Source of the DNA: Limnochordaceae bacterium
GTDB lineage: Bacteria > Bacillota > Limnochordia > Limnochordales > Geochordaceae
Assembly (NCBI GenBank): GCA_014896295.1
Contig: JADBKR010000005.1
Coordinates: 186,001-250,000, forward strand
DNA: 64,000 nucleotides
Direction: 5' to 3'
Part shown: piece by piece, positions 1-7,799 of the stretch
How the letters are laid out: the number at the start of each line of letters is the position of its first letter
How positions within the stretch are numbered: position 1 is the first letter of the stretch
Notes under the pieces: model-generated
Told to the model about the DNA's origin: nothing
The model's database searches: none
What the model saw: only the letters and a program-made list of their open reading frames with translations
Made by a program: the position numbers and the translations under genes

Positions 1-392
1 TTGGTGGAGATGGCCAGCACGACCGGGCGGCCGTTTCGCAAGGTGGCCTTGGCCGCCATCAGCACCGCCGAGTCGTTGATCGCCAGCGCCAGCTTGGCCA
101 GCGTGGTGCCGGTGCACGGGGCGATCACGAGCGCATCCAGGAGCTTCTTGGGTCCCATCGGCTCCGTCTCCACGATGGACCGCATCACGCGGCGCCCGGT
201 CGCTTGCTGCAGCCGGGCCACCCACTCCTCGACGGTGCCGAAGCGCGTGTCGACCGCGTGTTCCGACAGGATGGGAAACACCTGGGCTCCTTGCGCCACC
301 AGCTGTTCGATGGACGCAAGCACCTCCTCGAACGAGCAGTGGGATGCGGCGAGCGCCCAACCGATGCGCTTGCCTTCGAGCAACGCAGCCAC
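1..392 (-). CDS. dpaB: dipicolinate synthase subunit B (SpoVFB), 3' end cut by window
   Basis: Flavoprotein subunit that works with DpaA to oxidise a lysine-pathway intermediate to dipicolinic acid in the mother cell; the product is then loaded into the spore. The GTG start at 392 follows AAGGAAAG at good spacing. The protein opens with LLEGKRIGWALAASHCSFEEV, matching the usual G(F)ALTGSHC opening, although WALAASHC replaces FALTGSHC. The last visible residues, MAAKATLRNGRPVVLAIST, match the conserved HLRN-RPVVLAIST segment of the family. About 130 of roughly 200 residues are visible; the rest lies beyond base 1. Because of the frameshift in dpaA, the dpaA reading frame runs into this gene in phase. 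Family identity is secure; the C-terminus cannot be judged. Confidence 0.93.
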   Translation of the reverse strand, partial: MAALLEGKRIGWALAASHCSFEEVLASIEQLVAQGAQVFPILSEHAVDTRFGTVEEWVARLQQATGRRVMRSIVETEPMGPKKLLDALVIAPCTGTTLAKLALAINDSAVLMAAKATLRNGRPVVLAIST

Positions 393-436
393 GCCCTTTC
401 CTTGGCGACGGGCGGCCGCCGTGCCGGCAGGCCTGG

Positions 437-1343
437 TCAGGGAGCCAGCGATCGGGCCAGGATGCCGGGCACCACCTGGGCCAGGATGGCGCCGGCCGTT
501 CGGGGCGCCACCCGCCCCGGCAGCCCGAGGGCATGGATCGCCTGCACGCCCGAGACGGGAGGCAGCTTCGAAGTCGGTCCCGCCCGCGTCGGAGGCGATG
601 TCGACGACCAGCGCCTGCGGCTTCATGCGCCGCAGCACCTCCTCCGTGACCACCAGGGCCGGCGCGGTGTTGAAGATCACGTCGGCCTGCCCGGCGGCCG
701 AGGCCAGCTCGTGCGGCCAGATGGCCGCCACGCCGGCCGCCCACGCCCGGGCCCACTCCGTGCGGTGGAAGACGACGGCCTGCACCGAAGCGCCCAGAGC
801 GCCGAGCACCCGGCACAGCTGCTGGCCGCAGCGCCCGTACCCCACCACCACCGTGCGGCTCCCGTGCAGGGTGACGCGCAGGTTGGCCATCGCCAGCTGC
901 ACGGCCCCCTCCGCGGTGGGGACCGCGTTGAGCACGGCGATCTCCTCGTCCTTCTCCAGTTCGAACAGCCGGATGCCGTGGCGGGCCGCCGCAGCTTTCA
1001 ACGCCGGCCTTGCGCTGCCGATGATCAGGAGCGTCCCCGAGCGCAGGCGCTCCAGGGCGCCGTCGTCGAGGAGGATCCGCACCCCCGGCGCCATGACGGT
1101 ACGGATGGCTCCCTGGGGGTCGGTGCCGCTCAGCGGGCAGAGCACCGCGTCCGCCCGGGCCGCCACGCTTGCAAGCTCAGGGGCGAAGTGTGCCCCCGGA
1201 GGAAGGAGTGCGGCCGGGAACCCCACCATCCAGACGCCGGCTCCCAGCTCCAGCAGGCGTTCGGCCAGAGCCAGCTCCCGCTCGTCGCCCCCGGCCACGA
1301 CCAGGGTGCGACCTTCCAAAGAGAGTTCCATGGATCGTGCCAT
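437..1343 (-). CDS. dpaA: dipicolinate synthase subunit A (SpoVFA), one apparent frameshift
   Basis: NAD(P)-binding dehydrogenase-like subunit of dipicolinate synthase. ATG at 1343 starts MARSMELSLEGRTLVVAGGD, with the first nucleotide-binding motif at the start. A second dinucleotide fold, HGSRTVVVGYGRCGQQL, lies near residue 155. The segment VVDIASDAGGTDFEAASRL near residue 250 matches the family motif before its C-terminal helix. After about base 552 the frame must change: the proper ending (LGLPGRVAPRTAGAILAQVV, stop at 439-437) is one base out of phase, consistent with one extra G. The interval is 907 bases, not a multiple of three. Read without correction, the frame passes through dpaB with no stop. 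Upstream is dapB, which supplies the substrate precursor. A SigmaK-like promoter precedes it. Confidence 0.9.
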
Positions 1344-1407
1344 CGCCCCGCCGCCACACATGCGTCGTTGGCGGTCGCCCGTACCTTCCTTGCGCCTCTT
1401 TCCGTGG

Positions 1408-1436
1408 CAGTATATGAGTCCTAGGACGACGGGGTT
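1408..1436 (-). promoter_or_regulatory. candidate SigmaK-type promoter upstream of dpaA
   Basis: On the minus strand, AACC (1436-1433) is followed after 16 bases by CATATACTG (1416-1408). This fits the known SigmaK pattern of an AC-containing -35 and CATA---TA -10 element. The expected start point is about 55 bases before the dpaA ATG. In Bacillus, spoVF is transcribed by SigmaK, so site and gene agree. The call rests on motif and context only. Confidence 0.45.
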
Positions 1437-1457
1437 CGGCCGGGGTGGCAGGCTCGG

Positions 1458-2237
1458 TCAGTGGCGCAAGGCTCCGGGAGGCTGTTCGAAGAGGATCTCC
1501 TCGAGGGAGTGGACGCCCCGCAAGGCCCCCACCCGCTGCACGGCGAGGAGCACCCCGGGCACGAAACTGCGCCGGCTGGTGCTGTCGTGCCGGATGGTGA
1601 GGGTCTGCCCCTCCAGCCCGAAGATCACTTCCTGGTGGGCGACGAGGCCGGGCAAGCGCACGCTGTGGATGGGCACGGGATCCGGAGCCCCTCCCTCCGC
1701 ACGCCCCCTGGCCTCGGCGATCAGGGCGGCGGTGCGCAGGGCCGTACCCGATGGGGCATCGAGCTTGGTTTCGTGGTGCATCTCCACGATCTCGCAGCGC
1801 GGCATGTACGGGGCCACGAGGGTGGCCAGCCGCATCATCAACAGGGCCCCGATCGCGAAGTTGGGCGAGACCACCGCCCCCACGCCCCGCTGGCGACACC
1901 GGGCGTCCAGATCCTCGAGCTCGGAGCGGCTGATGCCGGTCGTCCCCACCACCAGGTGGATCCCCGCGTCGATGCAGGTGAAGGCGTGCTCCAGGGCGGC
2001 CTGGGCCTCGGTGAAGTCCACCAGCACGTCGATGGAGGCGCGCTCCAGCAGCCTGCGCACGTCTCGCTCGATGAGCACGCCCACCTGGCCGATGCCGGCC
2101 AGCTCACCGGCGTCGCGGCCGGCCGAGCGGCGCCCGAGCGCCCCTACCAGCTGCATGTCGGGGTGCTGGACGACCGCCGCCACCACTTCCCGGCCCACTT
2201 TCCCGGAAGCCCCTGCGACCGCGACTTTGACCGGCAT
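1458..2237 (-). CDS. dapB: 4-hydroxy-tetrahydrodipicolinate reductase
   Basis: Reduces 4-hydroxy-tetrahydrodipicolinate with NAD(P)H in the lysine/diaminopimelate pathway, feeding peptidoglycan and, in sporulating cells, dipicolinate. The 259-residue length is normal. The N-terminus VKVAVAGASGKVGREV is the Rossmann nucleotide site. VVGTTGISRSEL near residue 95 and SPNFAIGALLMMRLA near residue 120 are family blocks. EMHHETKLDAPSGTALR contains the catalytic HH and the substrate-binding K-DAPSGTA motif. AAGGAAAGG lies about 14 bases before the ATG. It stands directly upstream of dpaA and dpaB, which suggests a dapB-dpaAB unit diverting the lysine pathway to spore dipicolinate, with the extra SigmaK-like promoter in the 114-base gap. 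Confidence 0.97.
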   Translation of the reverse strand: MPVKVAVAGASGKVGREVVAAVVQHPDMQLVGALGRRSAGRDAGELAGIGQVGVLIERDVRRLLERASIDVLVDFTEAQAALEHAFTCIDAGIHLVVGTTGISRSELEDLDARCRQRGVGAVVSPNFAIGALLMMRLATLVAPYMPRCEIVEMHHETKLDAPSGTALRTAALIAEARGRAEGGAPDPVPIHSVRLPGLVAHQEVIFGLEGQTLTIRHDSTSRRSFVPGVLLAVQRVGALRGVHSLEEILFEQPPGALRH

Positions 2238-2344
2238 GTCCTGCCCAGGCCTTTCCTTCGAGGCCGATCGCCACTTAGCTCCATTCTTCTTCCCGTGGCC
2301 CGTCCCGTCAAGCCGCCGGCCCGCGCGCCGCAGCCCGGCCCCAA

Positions 2345-2379
2345 CGAAAGGGCCGCCTGCCGGGATCCGGCGGGCGGCC
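2345..2379 (-). terminator. rho-independent-like terminator after the stress-protein gene
   Basis: A near-perfect stem (2351-2363 with 2367-2379, 13 pairs including one G-U pair, GAT loop) is followed on the minus strand by CTTTCGTT. It lies about 55 bases past the stop of the gene at 2436-2966 and before dapB. A second GC-rich inverted repeat sits at about 2397-2421. The T-tract is weak, as expected at this GC content. Confidence 0.6.
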
Positions 2380-2435
2380 TGAGATGGGCGGCTGTCGCGC
2401 GCCCCGCGCCCGCGGGGCGCGAGGAGCGAGGCGCG

Positions 2436-2966
2436 CTACTGGGATCGCTTGCCGGTCTGCGACGCCTTGCGAGAACCGACGTGGGACTCGACGTTGTTGG
2501 CGCCGTGGTCGCGCAGCAACTGGGTGGCGGTGTCGATGCGGGCACTGTCGGCCTGCACGACGGCCAGCACTTTGCCGGATTTCAGCTGGCCTTCGTAGAA
2601 CCTCCCGCGCTCTTCCGGGATGCCCAGATCCAGCAACCCGCCGGCCACGCCGCCCGTCACCGCGCCGCCGAGGGTCGCGGCCAGCGGGCCTGCGGCCACG
2701 ACCGGCCCGATCCCCGGAATGGTCAGGGCACCGATGCCGGCCAGGAGCCCGGCGATCCCCCCCAGGGCTCCGCCCCACCAGACCCCCTCGCTGACATCGC
2801 CGCCGGCTTCCTGATCGCCGCCACCCCCGCCACCGGCGCCCTGGCGGGCCTGCCCCTTGGCCAGCACCGAAATCTCGTTGTTGGCGAAGCCCTTGTTACG
2901 CATCTCCCGGACGGCCTTCTCGGCCTGCTCCCGGGTGTCGAAGACGCCAATGACCGTTGCCACCAT
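2436..2966 (-). CDS. YflT-like general stress protein with glycine-rich centre
   Basis: A 176-residue protein. The N-terminal 40 residues (VATVIGVFDTREQAEKAVRE and following) match the heat-induced stress protein YflT-type domain, a small alpha/beta fold. A Gly/Asp linker (residues 45-60) leads to a strongly hydrophobic Gly/Ala-rich segment, about residues 62-110 (WWGGALGGIAGLLAGIGALT, then AATLGGAVTGGVAGGLLDLG), typical of proteins with glycine-zipper membrane segments. The C-terminal part (GRFYEGQLKSGKVLAVVQAD) resembles the second half of such proteins. AGGAG precedes the ATG. The biochemical role is unknown. It overlaps the end of ylmC by 71 bases and is followed by a terminator. Confidence 0.75.
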   Translation of the reverse strand: MVATVIGVFDTREQAEKAVREMRNKGFANNEISVLAKGQARQGAGGGGGGDQEAGGDVSEGVWWGGALGGIAGLLAGIGALTIPGIGPVVAAGPLAATLGGAVTGGVAGGLLDLGIPEERGRFYEGQLKSGKVLAVVQADSARIDTATQLLRDHGANNVESHVGSRKASQTGKRSQ

Positions 2967-3276
2967 CCACCGACTCCTTCCGGTCCGATTGCCTGGATGT
3001 CACGAGGTGTAGTCTCTCCGGCCCGGTGGAGTTCATGCCGGTGGATGGGCGCTCCCCCAGTTCCACGATGATCACGTCGGGCCCTACCTTGAGGACCCGG
3101 TTCCACGGTACGACCACCTCGCGCCGTCCCCACAAGCCGTGCCGTACGGGCAGCACCAGGGCATCGATGCGGCCGCCCCGCACCTGGATGACGAGGTCGG
3201 CCTCCCGCACCGGCCCGATCCGGATCCCCTGCGAGAGATCCACGATCTCCTTGCCGATCAGCTGGCTCATCAACAT
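2896..3276 (-). CDS. YlmC/YmxH family sporulation protein (PRC-barrel)
   Basis: A PRC-barrel protein of the YlmC/YmxH sporulation family. The ATG at 3276 opens MLMSQLIGKEIVDLSQGIRI. The pattern of a GKEIVD strand, GRIDALVLPVR, a basic loop, VVPWNRVLKVGPDVIIVEL matches the family core (residues 4-80). YmxH lies beside the M16 peptidase and spoVF genes in Bacillus, as here. The 45-residue tail after VIIVEL is unlike the family, is polar, and overlaps the next gene by 71 bases; most relatives stop soon after VIIVE. A small indel near 3020-3050 that hides an earlier stop is possible but cannot be shown. Molecular function in sporulation is unknown. Confidence 0.8.
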   Translation of the reverse strand: MLMSQLIGKEIVDLSQGIRIGPVREADLVIQVRGGRIDALVLPVRHGLWGRREVVVPWNRVLKVGPDVIIVELGERPSTGMNSTGPERLHLVTSRQSDRKESVDGGNGHWRLRHPGAGREGRPGDA

Positions 3277-3326
3277 GCTCCGGTCCTCACCGGCCCCCCT
3301 CGATCCTACGCACCGGCCGCCTTGCT

Positions 3327-4826
3327 TCAGACCTGGCCCCTCACCATCACCAGGATCGGCGGTGCCCCCTCCGGAAAGCGGCCGGCCACGCCCTGGTCCC
3401 AGCGGCCCACCCGGATGCCGAGGGCGTGGTCCCGGCCGAGGCTCCAGCCTGCCTCGAAATAGAGATACGGCGCAGCGGAGCGGCTGCCCGGGATCTTGTA
3501 GACGAGCCGGGCGCCCCGGGCCGGCCATCCCGGGTCGAACCCACCCGGTCCCCAGGACGCCTCGAGGCGCACCACCCCGCCGGCGCTGAGCCACGTCGCC
3601 CTCAGCCGCCACCCGGCGCCGGGGGTGAGCCAGCCGCTCCAGTCCGGCCCGCCACCCCCCAGAGGATCCCACCGGACGCTGCCGCCGCCCCGGCGCCCGT
3701 CCCACTGCAGCGCACCACCGACTCCGGCCGCTCGCCCGGAGCCGTCGTGCTGCTCATCGTCTTGCGTCGCTCCCTGCTCCCACTCCACGTGAAGCGTGAG
3801 GCGCCCGGGATCGACCTGCCAGCGCCGGCCCGCACCCGCCCGGTACAGGCTCTCCCCTTCCTCCTGCGGCCAGGGCCAGCGGCCCTCGAGCTCGACCCAC
3901 GTACCCGGGCTCACGGCTTCGGGTCCGGGCCCGAGGCGCCCGCTGGCCCGGATCTGGCCCGGCGGCGGCTGCCGGTCTGCCAGGAGCGGGGGCTCGAACG
4001 CCGGGCTGGCGGCGCTCAACGCCATCCGCCCCCGGGGCGGGCGGCGCGACAGGGCCGCCACGTGCACGGCCCATCCCTGCCGGCCCTCCACGAGCGCGCC
4101 GTCCCGCCAGGCCACTTCCGAAAGCCCGGCAGCTCCCCGTACCTCGACGCCGCCGTCCCCCCTCCAGCGCGCCCAGCCTCCGGCTGCTCCGCCGAGCCGG
4201 CGCACCGTGGTATCCGGCAACGTCGCGAAGGTGAGCCGGTGCAGCCCCGTGTCGCTCACCACGCCCTGGACGCCGAAGCGGGAGGTGGCCCACTCCCCGG
4301 CCCACGCCCGCCCCTCCACCCAGCGCCCGTGGACGTACCAGAGCGGCAACCCCCAACCCAGGATCACGCGGGCGCTGCCCGCCTCCGGCTGCAGGCCTGC
4401 CTCCCAGATGCGCGTGCCGGGGCCGAAGACGTCGCCGTCGACGAGCGGCAGAGGACCTGCGAAACCGCCGTACGGCGAGGCCGCGTAAGCCCCGATCCAC
4501 CCCGCCGCCGCACCGGTCGCCCAGGCGAGGCGGGCCTTCCACCCCGGCCACTCGGCCGCCGAGAAGAGGCCGGGCGGGGAGGCCCCTTGTTGCCACCCTG
4601 CCGCCTCCAGGCGTACGGGCCCCGAGGACGCATCGCACGCCGAGAAGGCCCAGGAGGCCAAAGGAGCGGTCGGGTGCCGGGCGTCGGCCCAGCGGACCCC
4701 ACCTTCCCAGGTGAGGGAGAGCCCGGGCGGCCCGTCAGCGGGCTCGGGAGAGCTCCGAAGCGCCAGAGCGTCCCCATCCGCCCAGCAACGGCCACCGGGC
4801 GCGAGCAGCCCGGTGGCCGTCCACAA
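3327..4826 (-). CDS. unknown Trp-rich, beta-strand-rich secreted protein
   Basis: No family recognised. The 499 residues contain about 35 tryptophans and many glycines, with repeated alternating hydrophobic strands (for example ARVILGWGLPLWYVHGRW, WRLRATWLSAGGVVRLEASW, APYLYFEAGWSLGRDHALGI). This pattern resembles an outer-membrane beta-barrel or a large beta-sandwich. The listed TTG start at 4826 is probably internal: in-frame codons upstream add SSRWSQRVAIALLWTATGLL, a basic-then-hydrophobic signal peptide ending in RCWA. The likely ribosome site GGAGGGGG (about 4898-4905) precedes an ATG at 4895 in another frame and an in-frame ATT, so the true start is unresolved. It sits between the M16 peptidase and ylmC, a sporulation context, about 50 bases upstream of ylmC. 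Confidence 0.6.
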   Translation of the reverse strand: MWTATGLLAPGGRCWADGDALALRSSPEPADGPPGLSLTWEGGVRWADARHPTAPLASWAFSACDASSGPVRLEAAGWQQGASPPGLFSAAEWPGWKARLAWATGAAAGWIGAYAASPYGGFAGPLPLVDGDVFGPGTRIWEAGLQPEAGSARVILGWGLPLWYVHGRWVEGRAWAGEWATSRFGVQGVVSDTGLHRLTFATLPDTTVRRLGGAAGGWARWRGDGGVEVRGAAGLSEVAWRDGALVEGRQGWAVHVAALSRRPPRGRMALSAASPAFEPPLLADRQPPPGQIRASGRLGPGPEAVSPGTWVELEGRWPWPQEEGESLYRAGAGRRWQVDPGRLTLHVEWEQGATQDDEQHDGSGRAAGVGGALQWDGRRGGGSVRWDPLGGGGPDWSGWLTPGAGWRLRATWLSAGGVVRLEASWGPGGFDPGWPARGARLVYKIPGSRSAAPYLYFEAGWSLGRDHALGIRVGRWDQGVAGRFPEGAPPILVMVRGQV

Positions 4827-4973
4827 GAGAGCGATTGCAACACGTTGGCTCCAGCGGCTGCTTGCTGCGAAGATGGTGCGGTGAATGGCGCATACCCCCT
4901 CCGAAGGGGGTTCTTTCTGCGGGGCTGGGAGGGCTTTCCTCTCGGGGCCGCCCGTCGCGCGGTCCCGGTTCTC

Positions 4974-6239
4974 TCAGCCCGCCGCCGCCAGGCGCCGCTG
5001 GGTCTTCCAGTGCACGGGGCCCACCGCCGCGTACGCGTACCGGTCCGGCAGGAACATGGACGCCGCCAGGCGGTGCACTTGCTCGACCGTCACCGCCTCG
5101 ATGCGGGCCAGCACCTCGTCCGCGGGCAGGTACGCCTCGCCGGTGAGTTCACAACGGGCCAGCCGGCTCATCCGATGGCTGGTGCTCTCCAGGCTGAGCA
5201 TGAGCGAGCCCTTGAGGTGTTCCTTCGCCCGGCGCAACTCGTCCTCCCGGATGCCCGAACCGGCCACGCTGGCCAGTTCCTGCTCGATGAGCTCCAGCAC
5301 CGAGGTGGCCTTGTCCGGGCTCGCCCCCGCGTAGACCGTGAAGTACCCCGTGTCGGCCAGCGCCGTGTGGTAAGAGTAGGTGGAGTAGACCCAGCCTCGC
5401 TCCTCCCGCAGCTGCTGGAACAGGCGCGAGCTGACGCCGCCCCCGAGCACCGTGTCGAGCACCATGAGGGGCCACTTGTGGGGGCTCCCGGCCTCCAGCC
5501 CCGGGGAACTCACGCACAGGTGGGCCTGCTCCGTCTTCTTGCCCCGCACCAGCCAGCGGAACTCGCTCTCTACGGGGGACGACCGGCGCGGCCGATCTCC
5601 GGGCGGAAGCCCGCCGAACAGGCGAGCGACCTGATCGACCAGCCGCTCGTGGTCGAGCCTCCCGGCAGCCGCCACCACCAGGCGCTGCCCGGTGTAGTAG
5701 GTCCGGACGAACTCCCGGACCTGCTCCGGCAGGAACGCCCGCACCGACTGCTCGGTGCCGAGCACGCTGCGGCCGGCCGGATGGCGGCCCAGGGCGGCCT
5801 CCGCCACCAGGTCGTGGATGAGCTCGTCGGGGGTGTCCTCGTACATCCGGATCTCCTCGAGGATGACCCCCTTCTCTTTCTCCACGTCCGCGGGATCCAT
5901 CCGGGAGTGCAAGAGCATGTCCGCCAGCAGGGCTACCGCCCGGTCCAGGTGCTGGTCGAGCACCCGGGCGTAGAAGCAGGTCTGCTCCTTGGTGGTAAAG
6001 GCGTTGAGCTGGCCGCCTACGGCGTCGATACGTTCGGCGATGTCGCGGGCCGACAGGGTGTCGGTCCCCTTGAACATCATGTGTTCGATGAAATGACAGA
6101 TGCCCTGCTGCTCGGCCCCCTCGTCCCGGGAGCCTACGTCCACCCAAAACCCGATGCTGGCCGAGCGCAGGTCCTCCAGCGTCTCGGTGACGATCCGGAC
6201 CCCGTTGTCCAGGACGGTGCGCTGTACGCTGCCCGACAA
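4974..6239 (-). CDS. M16 family zinc peptidase (MlpA/YmxG-like)
   Basis: Processing-peptidase-like metalloprotease of 421 residues, typical of single-chain bacterial M16B proteins. Residues 46-56 (GICHFIEHMMF) carry the inverted zinc motif HxxEH, and the third ligand glutamate falls in EKGVILEEIRMYED about 75 residues later. The C-terminal M16 domain has the family block SSRLFQQLREERGWVYS. TTG start at 6239 after GGAGG. In Bacillus the corresponding gene lies between ylxY and ymxH beside spoVF; the same neighbours occur here. Substrate unknown. A TATAAT box lies about 70 bases upstream. Downstream, 4827-4973 holds no separate gene, only the likely upstream extension of the next ORF and a CCCCC/GGGGG hairpin at 4896-4911. 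Confidence 0.93.
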   Translation of the reverse strand: MSGSVQRTVLDNGVRIVTETLEDLRSASIGFWVDVGSRDEGAEQQGICHFIEHMMFKGTDTLSARDIAERIDAVGGQLNAFTTKEQTCFYARVLDQHLDRAVALLADMLLHSRMDPADVEKEKGVILEEIRMYEDTPDELIHDLVAEAALGRHPAGRSVLGTEQSVRAFLPEQVREFVRTYYTGQRLVVAAAGRLDHERLVDQVARLFGGLPPGDRPRRSSPVESEFRWLVRGKKTEQAHLCVSSPGLEAGSPHKWPLMVLDTVLGGGVSSRLFQQLREERGWVYSTYSYHTALADTGYFTVYAGASPDKATSVLELIEQELASVAGSGIREDELRRAKEHLKGSLMLSLESTSHRMSRLARCELTGEAYLPADEVLARIEAVTVEQVHRLAASMFLPDRYAYAAVGPVHWKTQRRLAAAG

Positions 6240-6307
6240 GCCTTCGCCTCCTCGATAGGGCCGCCGCCGAGCACTGGACCGCCGGCCGGTCCAGGACGAC
6301 CTCCCCC

Positions 6308-6313
6308 ATTATA
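6308..6313 (-). promoter_or_regulatory. candidate -10 box for the M16 peptidase gene
   Basis: TATAAT on the minus strand in the 236-base gap between the divergent M16 and GH18 genes, about 70 bases before the TTG start. No convincing -35 hexamer lies 17 bases upstream (GGCAAA is the nearest). The rest of the gap shows no gene. Confidence 0.35.
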
Positions 6314-6475
6314 GGCGCCCCGGCCTGCCCTTTGCCTGGTAGGGCGAAACCAGTCCCGCCAGGACGCGCCCCTGCCCCCACCGCTTCCCTGAAGGCGTGC
6401 GGGCAAGGCGCGGCGTAAGCGAGCCCTGGCCGGCGCGCAGCCACCGGCCCTCGGGAGGGGCGCAGCCACTTCGTC

Positions 6476-7777
6476 GTGTCCCAGAAAGCCGTAGCCGTCG
6501 TCGTTGCCCTGATCCTCTACCTGTTGACCATGGGTTCGCAGTCCGGCAGCCCTCCGGGGCAGTCGACCGCTCCCCCGGGCAGCACCCAACAGGTCGAGGT
6601 ACCGTTCCCCGCGGTCGTCCGGGTCGACCAGGCCGTCCTGCGGGCAGGGCCCGGTACTTCCTATGACCGGATCACCGTGCTCCATGCCGGCGCCGTCGTG
6701 ACCGTCACGGGCCGGTCGGGCCAGTGGTACCGGGTCGAGACCGGCTCGGGCATCCAGGGATGGATCTGGGAGCAGCTGGTCGAGCGCTCCACCTGGCCGG
6801 CGGCCGATCCCGCGCAGAGCCGGGCGTCGGTGGTAGGGCGCAAGGTGATCGGGTACTACGTGCAGGACCCCTATCACCCCTCGTACGACTCGCTGGTCCG
6901 CTACACGGACCGGCTGACGGGCGTCGCGCCCTGGGCCTGGCAGGTGGACGGCTCCGGGCAGGTGCTGCCGGCCTCCGACGCGGCCGACCTGGGCCGGGCG
7001 CTCAGGGTCGCGGGGATCCGGGGCCTGTCGACCTTCGCGCTCGTCCACAACTACCAGAACGGCACCTTCGACTCGGGATCCGTGCACCAGCTGCTCTCCG
7101 ACCCGGCGGCCCGCCGGCGCGCCGTGGACAACCTCGTCCAGTGGGCGCAGCGTTACGGCGTATCGGGGATCAACCTCGACTTCGAAAACGTGCCGGCCCG
7201 GGACCGCCAGGCGCTCACCGCCTTCGTCGCCGAGCTCGCCGCCCGGCTCCACGCCGACGGGCGCCAGCTGACCATCGCGGTGCCGGCCAAGACGGCGGAC
7301 GATCCGTCCAACTCCTTTTCCGGAGCCTTCGACTACGCGGCGCTGGGGCGCCTGGTCGACGGGGTCTGGCTGATGACCTACGACGAGCACTATCGTACCG
7401 GGCCGCCCGGGCCCGTGGCCTCCATCGGCTGGGTGGAGCAGGTCGTGCGCTTCGCCGTCTCCCGGATCCCGCCCGCCAAGGTGCTGCTGGGCCTGCCCGC
7501 ATACGGATACGAGTGGTCGGGCAGCGGTGCGGCGCGGGCCCTCACGTACGACCAGGCCATGGCGCGGCTCGAGCAGCTGGGGGCCGCCCTGCGCTGGCAC
7601 CCGGTGCACAAGGTCCCCTACTTCACGGCGGGCGCAACCGAGGTGTGGTTCGAAAACCGCTACAGCCTGGGCTACAAGCTGACCCTGGTCTCCCGGTACG
7701 GGCTGGGGGGCGTGGCCATCTGGCGGCTGGGCCAGGAGGACCCCGGCCTGTGGGACGTGCTCCACCTGGCCATGTAG
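6476..7777 (+). CDS. SH3 domain plus GH18 hydrolase, spore-cortex-lytic type (SleL/YaaH-like)
   Basis: The only plus-strand gene. It begins at GTG 6476 with a signal peptide or anchor (KAVAVVVALILYLLTMG). Residues about 40-100 form a bacterial SH3 domain (AVLRAGPGTSYDRI, QWYRVETGSGIQGWI), a wall-binding module. Residues about 115-430 are a GH18 barrel with the catalytic strand GVSGINLDFENVP; the D-x-E pair is intact, as in the spore N-acetylglucosaminidase YaaH/SleL. Later barrel segments are VWLMTYDEHYRTG, VLLGLPAYGYEW and GGVAIWRLGQEDPGLWD. It most likely cleaves cortex peptidoglycan during germination or maturation. GGGAGGGG lies about 15 bases upstream. It converges on ylxY with 22 bases between stops, and no terminator hairpin is evident there. 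Confidence 0.88.
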   Translation: MSQKAVAVVVALILYLLTMGSQSGSPPGQSTAPPGSTQQVEVPFPAVVRVDQAVLRAGPGTSYDRITVLHAGAVVTVTGRSGQWYRVETGSGIQGWIWEQLVERSTWPAADPAQSRASVVGRKVIGYYVQDPYHPSYDSLVRYTDRLTGVAPWAWQVDGSGQVLPASDAADLGRALRVAGIRGLSTFALVHNYQNGTFDSGSVHQLLSDPAARRRAVDNLVQWAQRYGVSGINLDFENVPARDRQALTAFVAELAARLHADGRQLTIAVPAKTADDPSNSFSGAFDYAALGRLVDGVWLMTYDEHYRTGPPGPVASIGWVEQVVRFAVSRIPPAKVLLGLPAYGYEWSGSGAARALTYDQAMARLEQLGAALRWHPVHKVPYFTAGATEVWFENRYSLGYKLTLVSRYGLGGVAIWRLGQEDPGLWDVLHLAM

Positions 7778-7799
7778 CGACCGGCCCCGCAAGCGCGGC

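Noticed and set aside
1..2382. Very long plus-strand open frames opposite dpaAB and dapB, and many similar ones across the window (for example 3426-6314, 19640-21742, 31205-33346)
   Set aside because: At this GC content stops are rare in all frames. These frames lack recognisable domains, are rich in Arg/Pro/Ala/Gly, and lie opposite well-supported minus-strand genes.
4896..4911. CCCCC/GGGGG hairpin with a following TTCTTTCT on the plus strand as a terminator
   Set aside because: No plus-strand gene ends here, and on the minus strand the repeat overlaps the likely ribosome site of the next gene.
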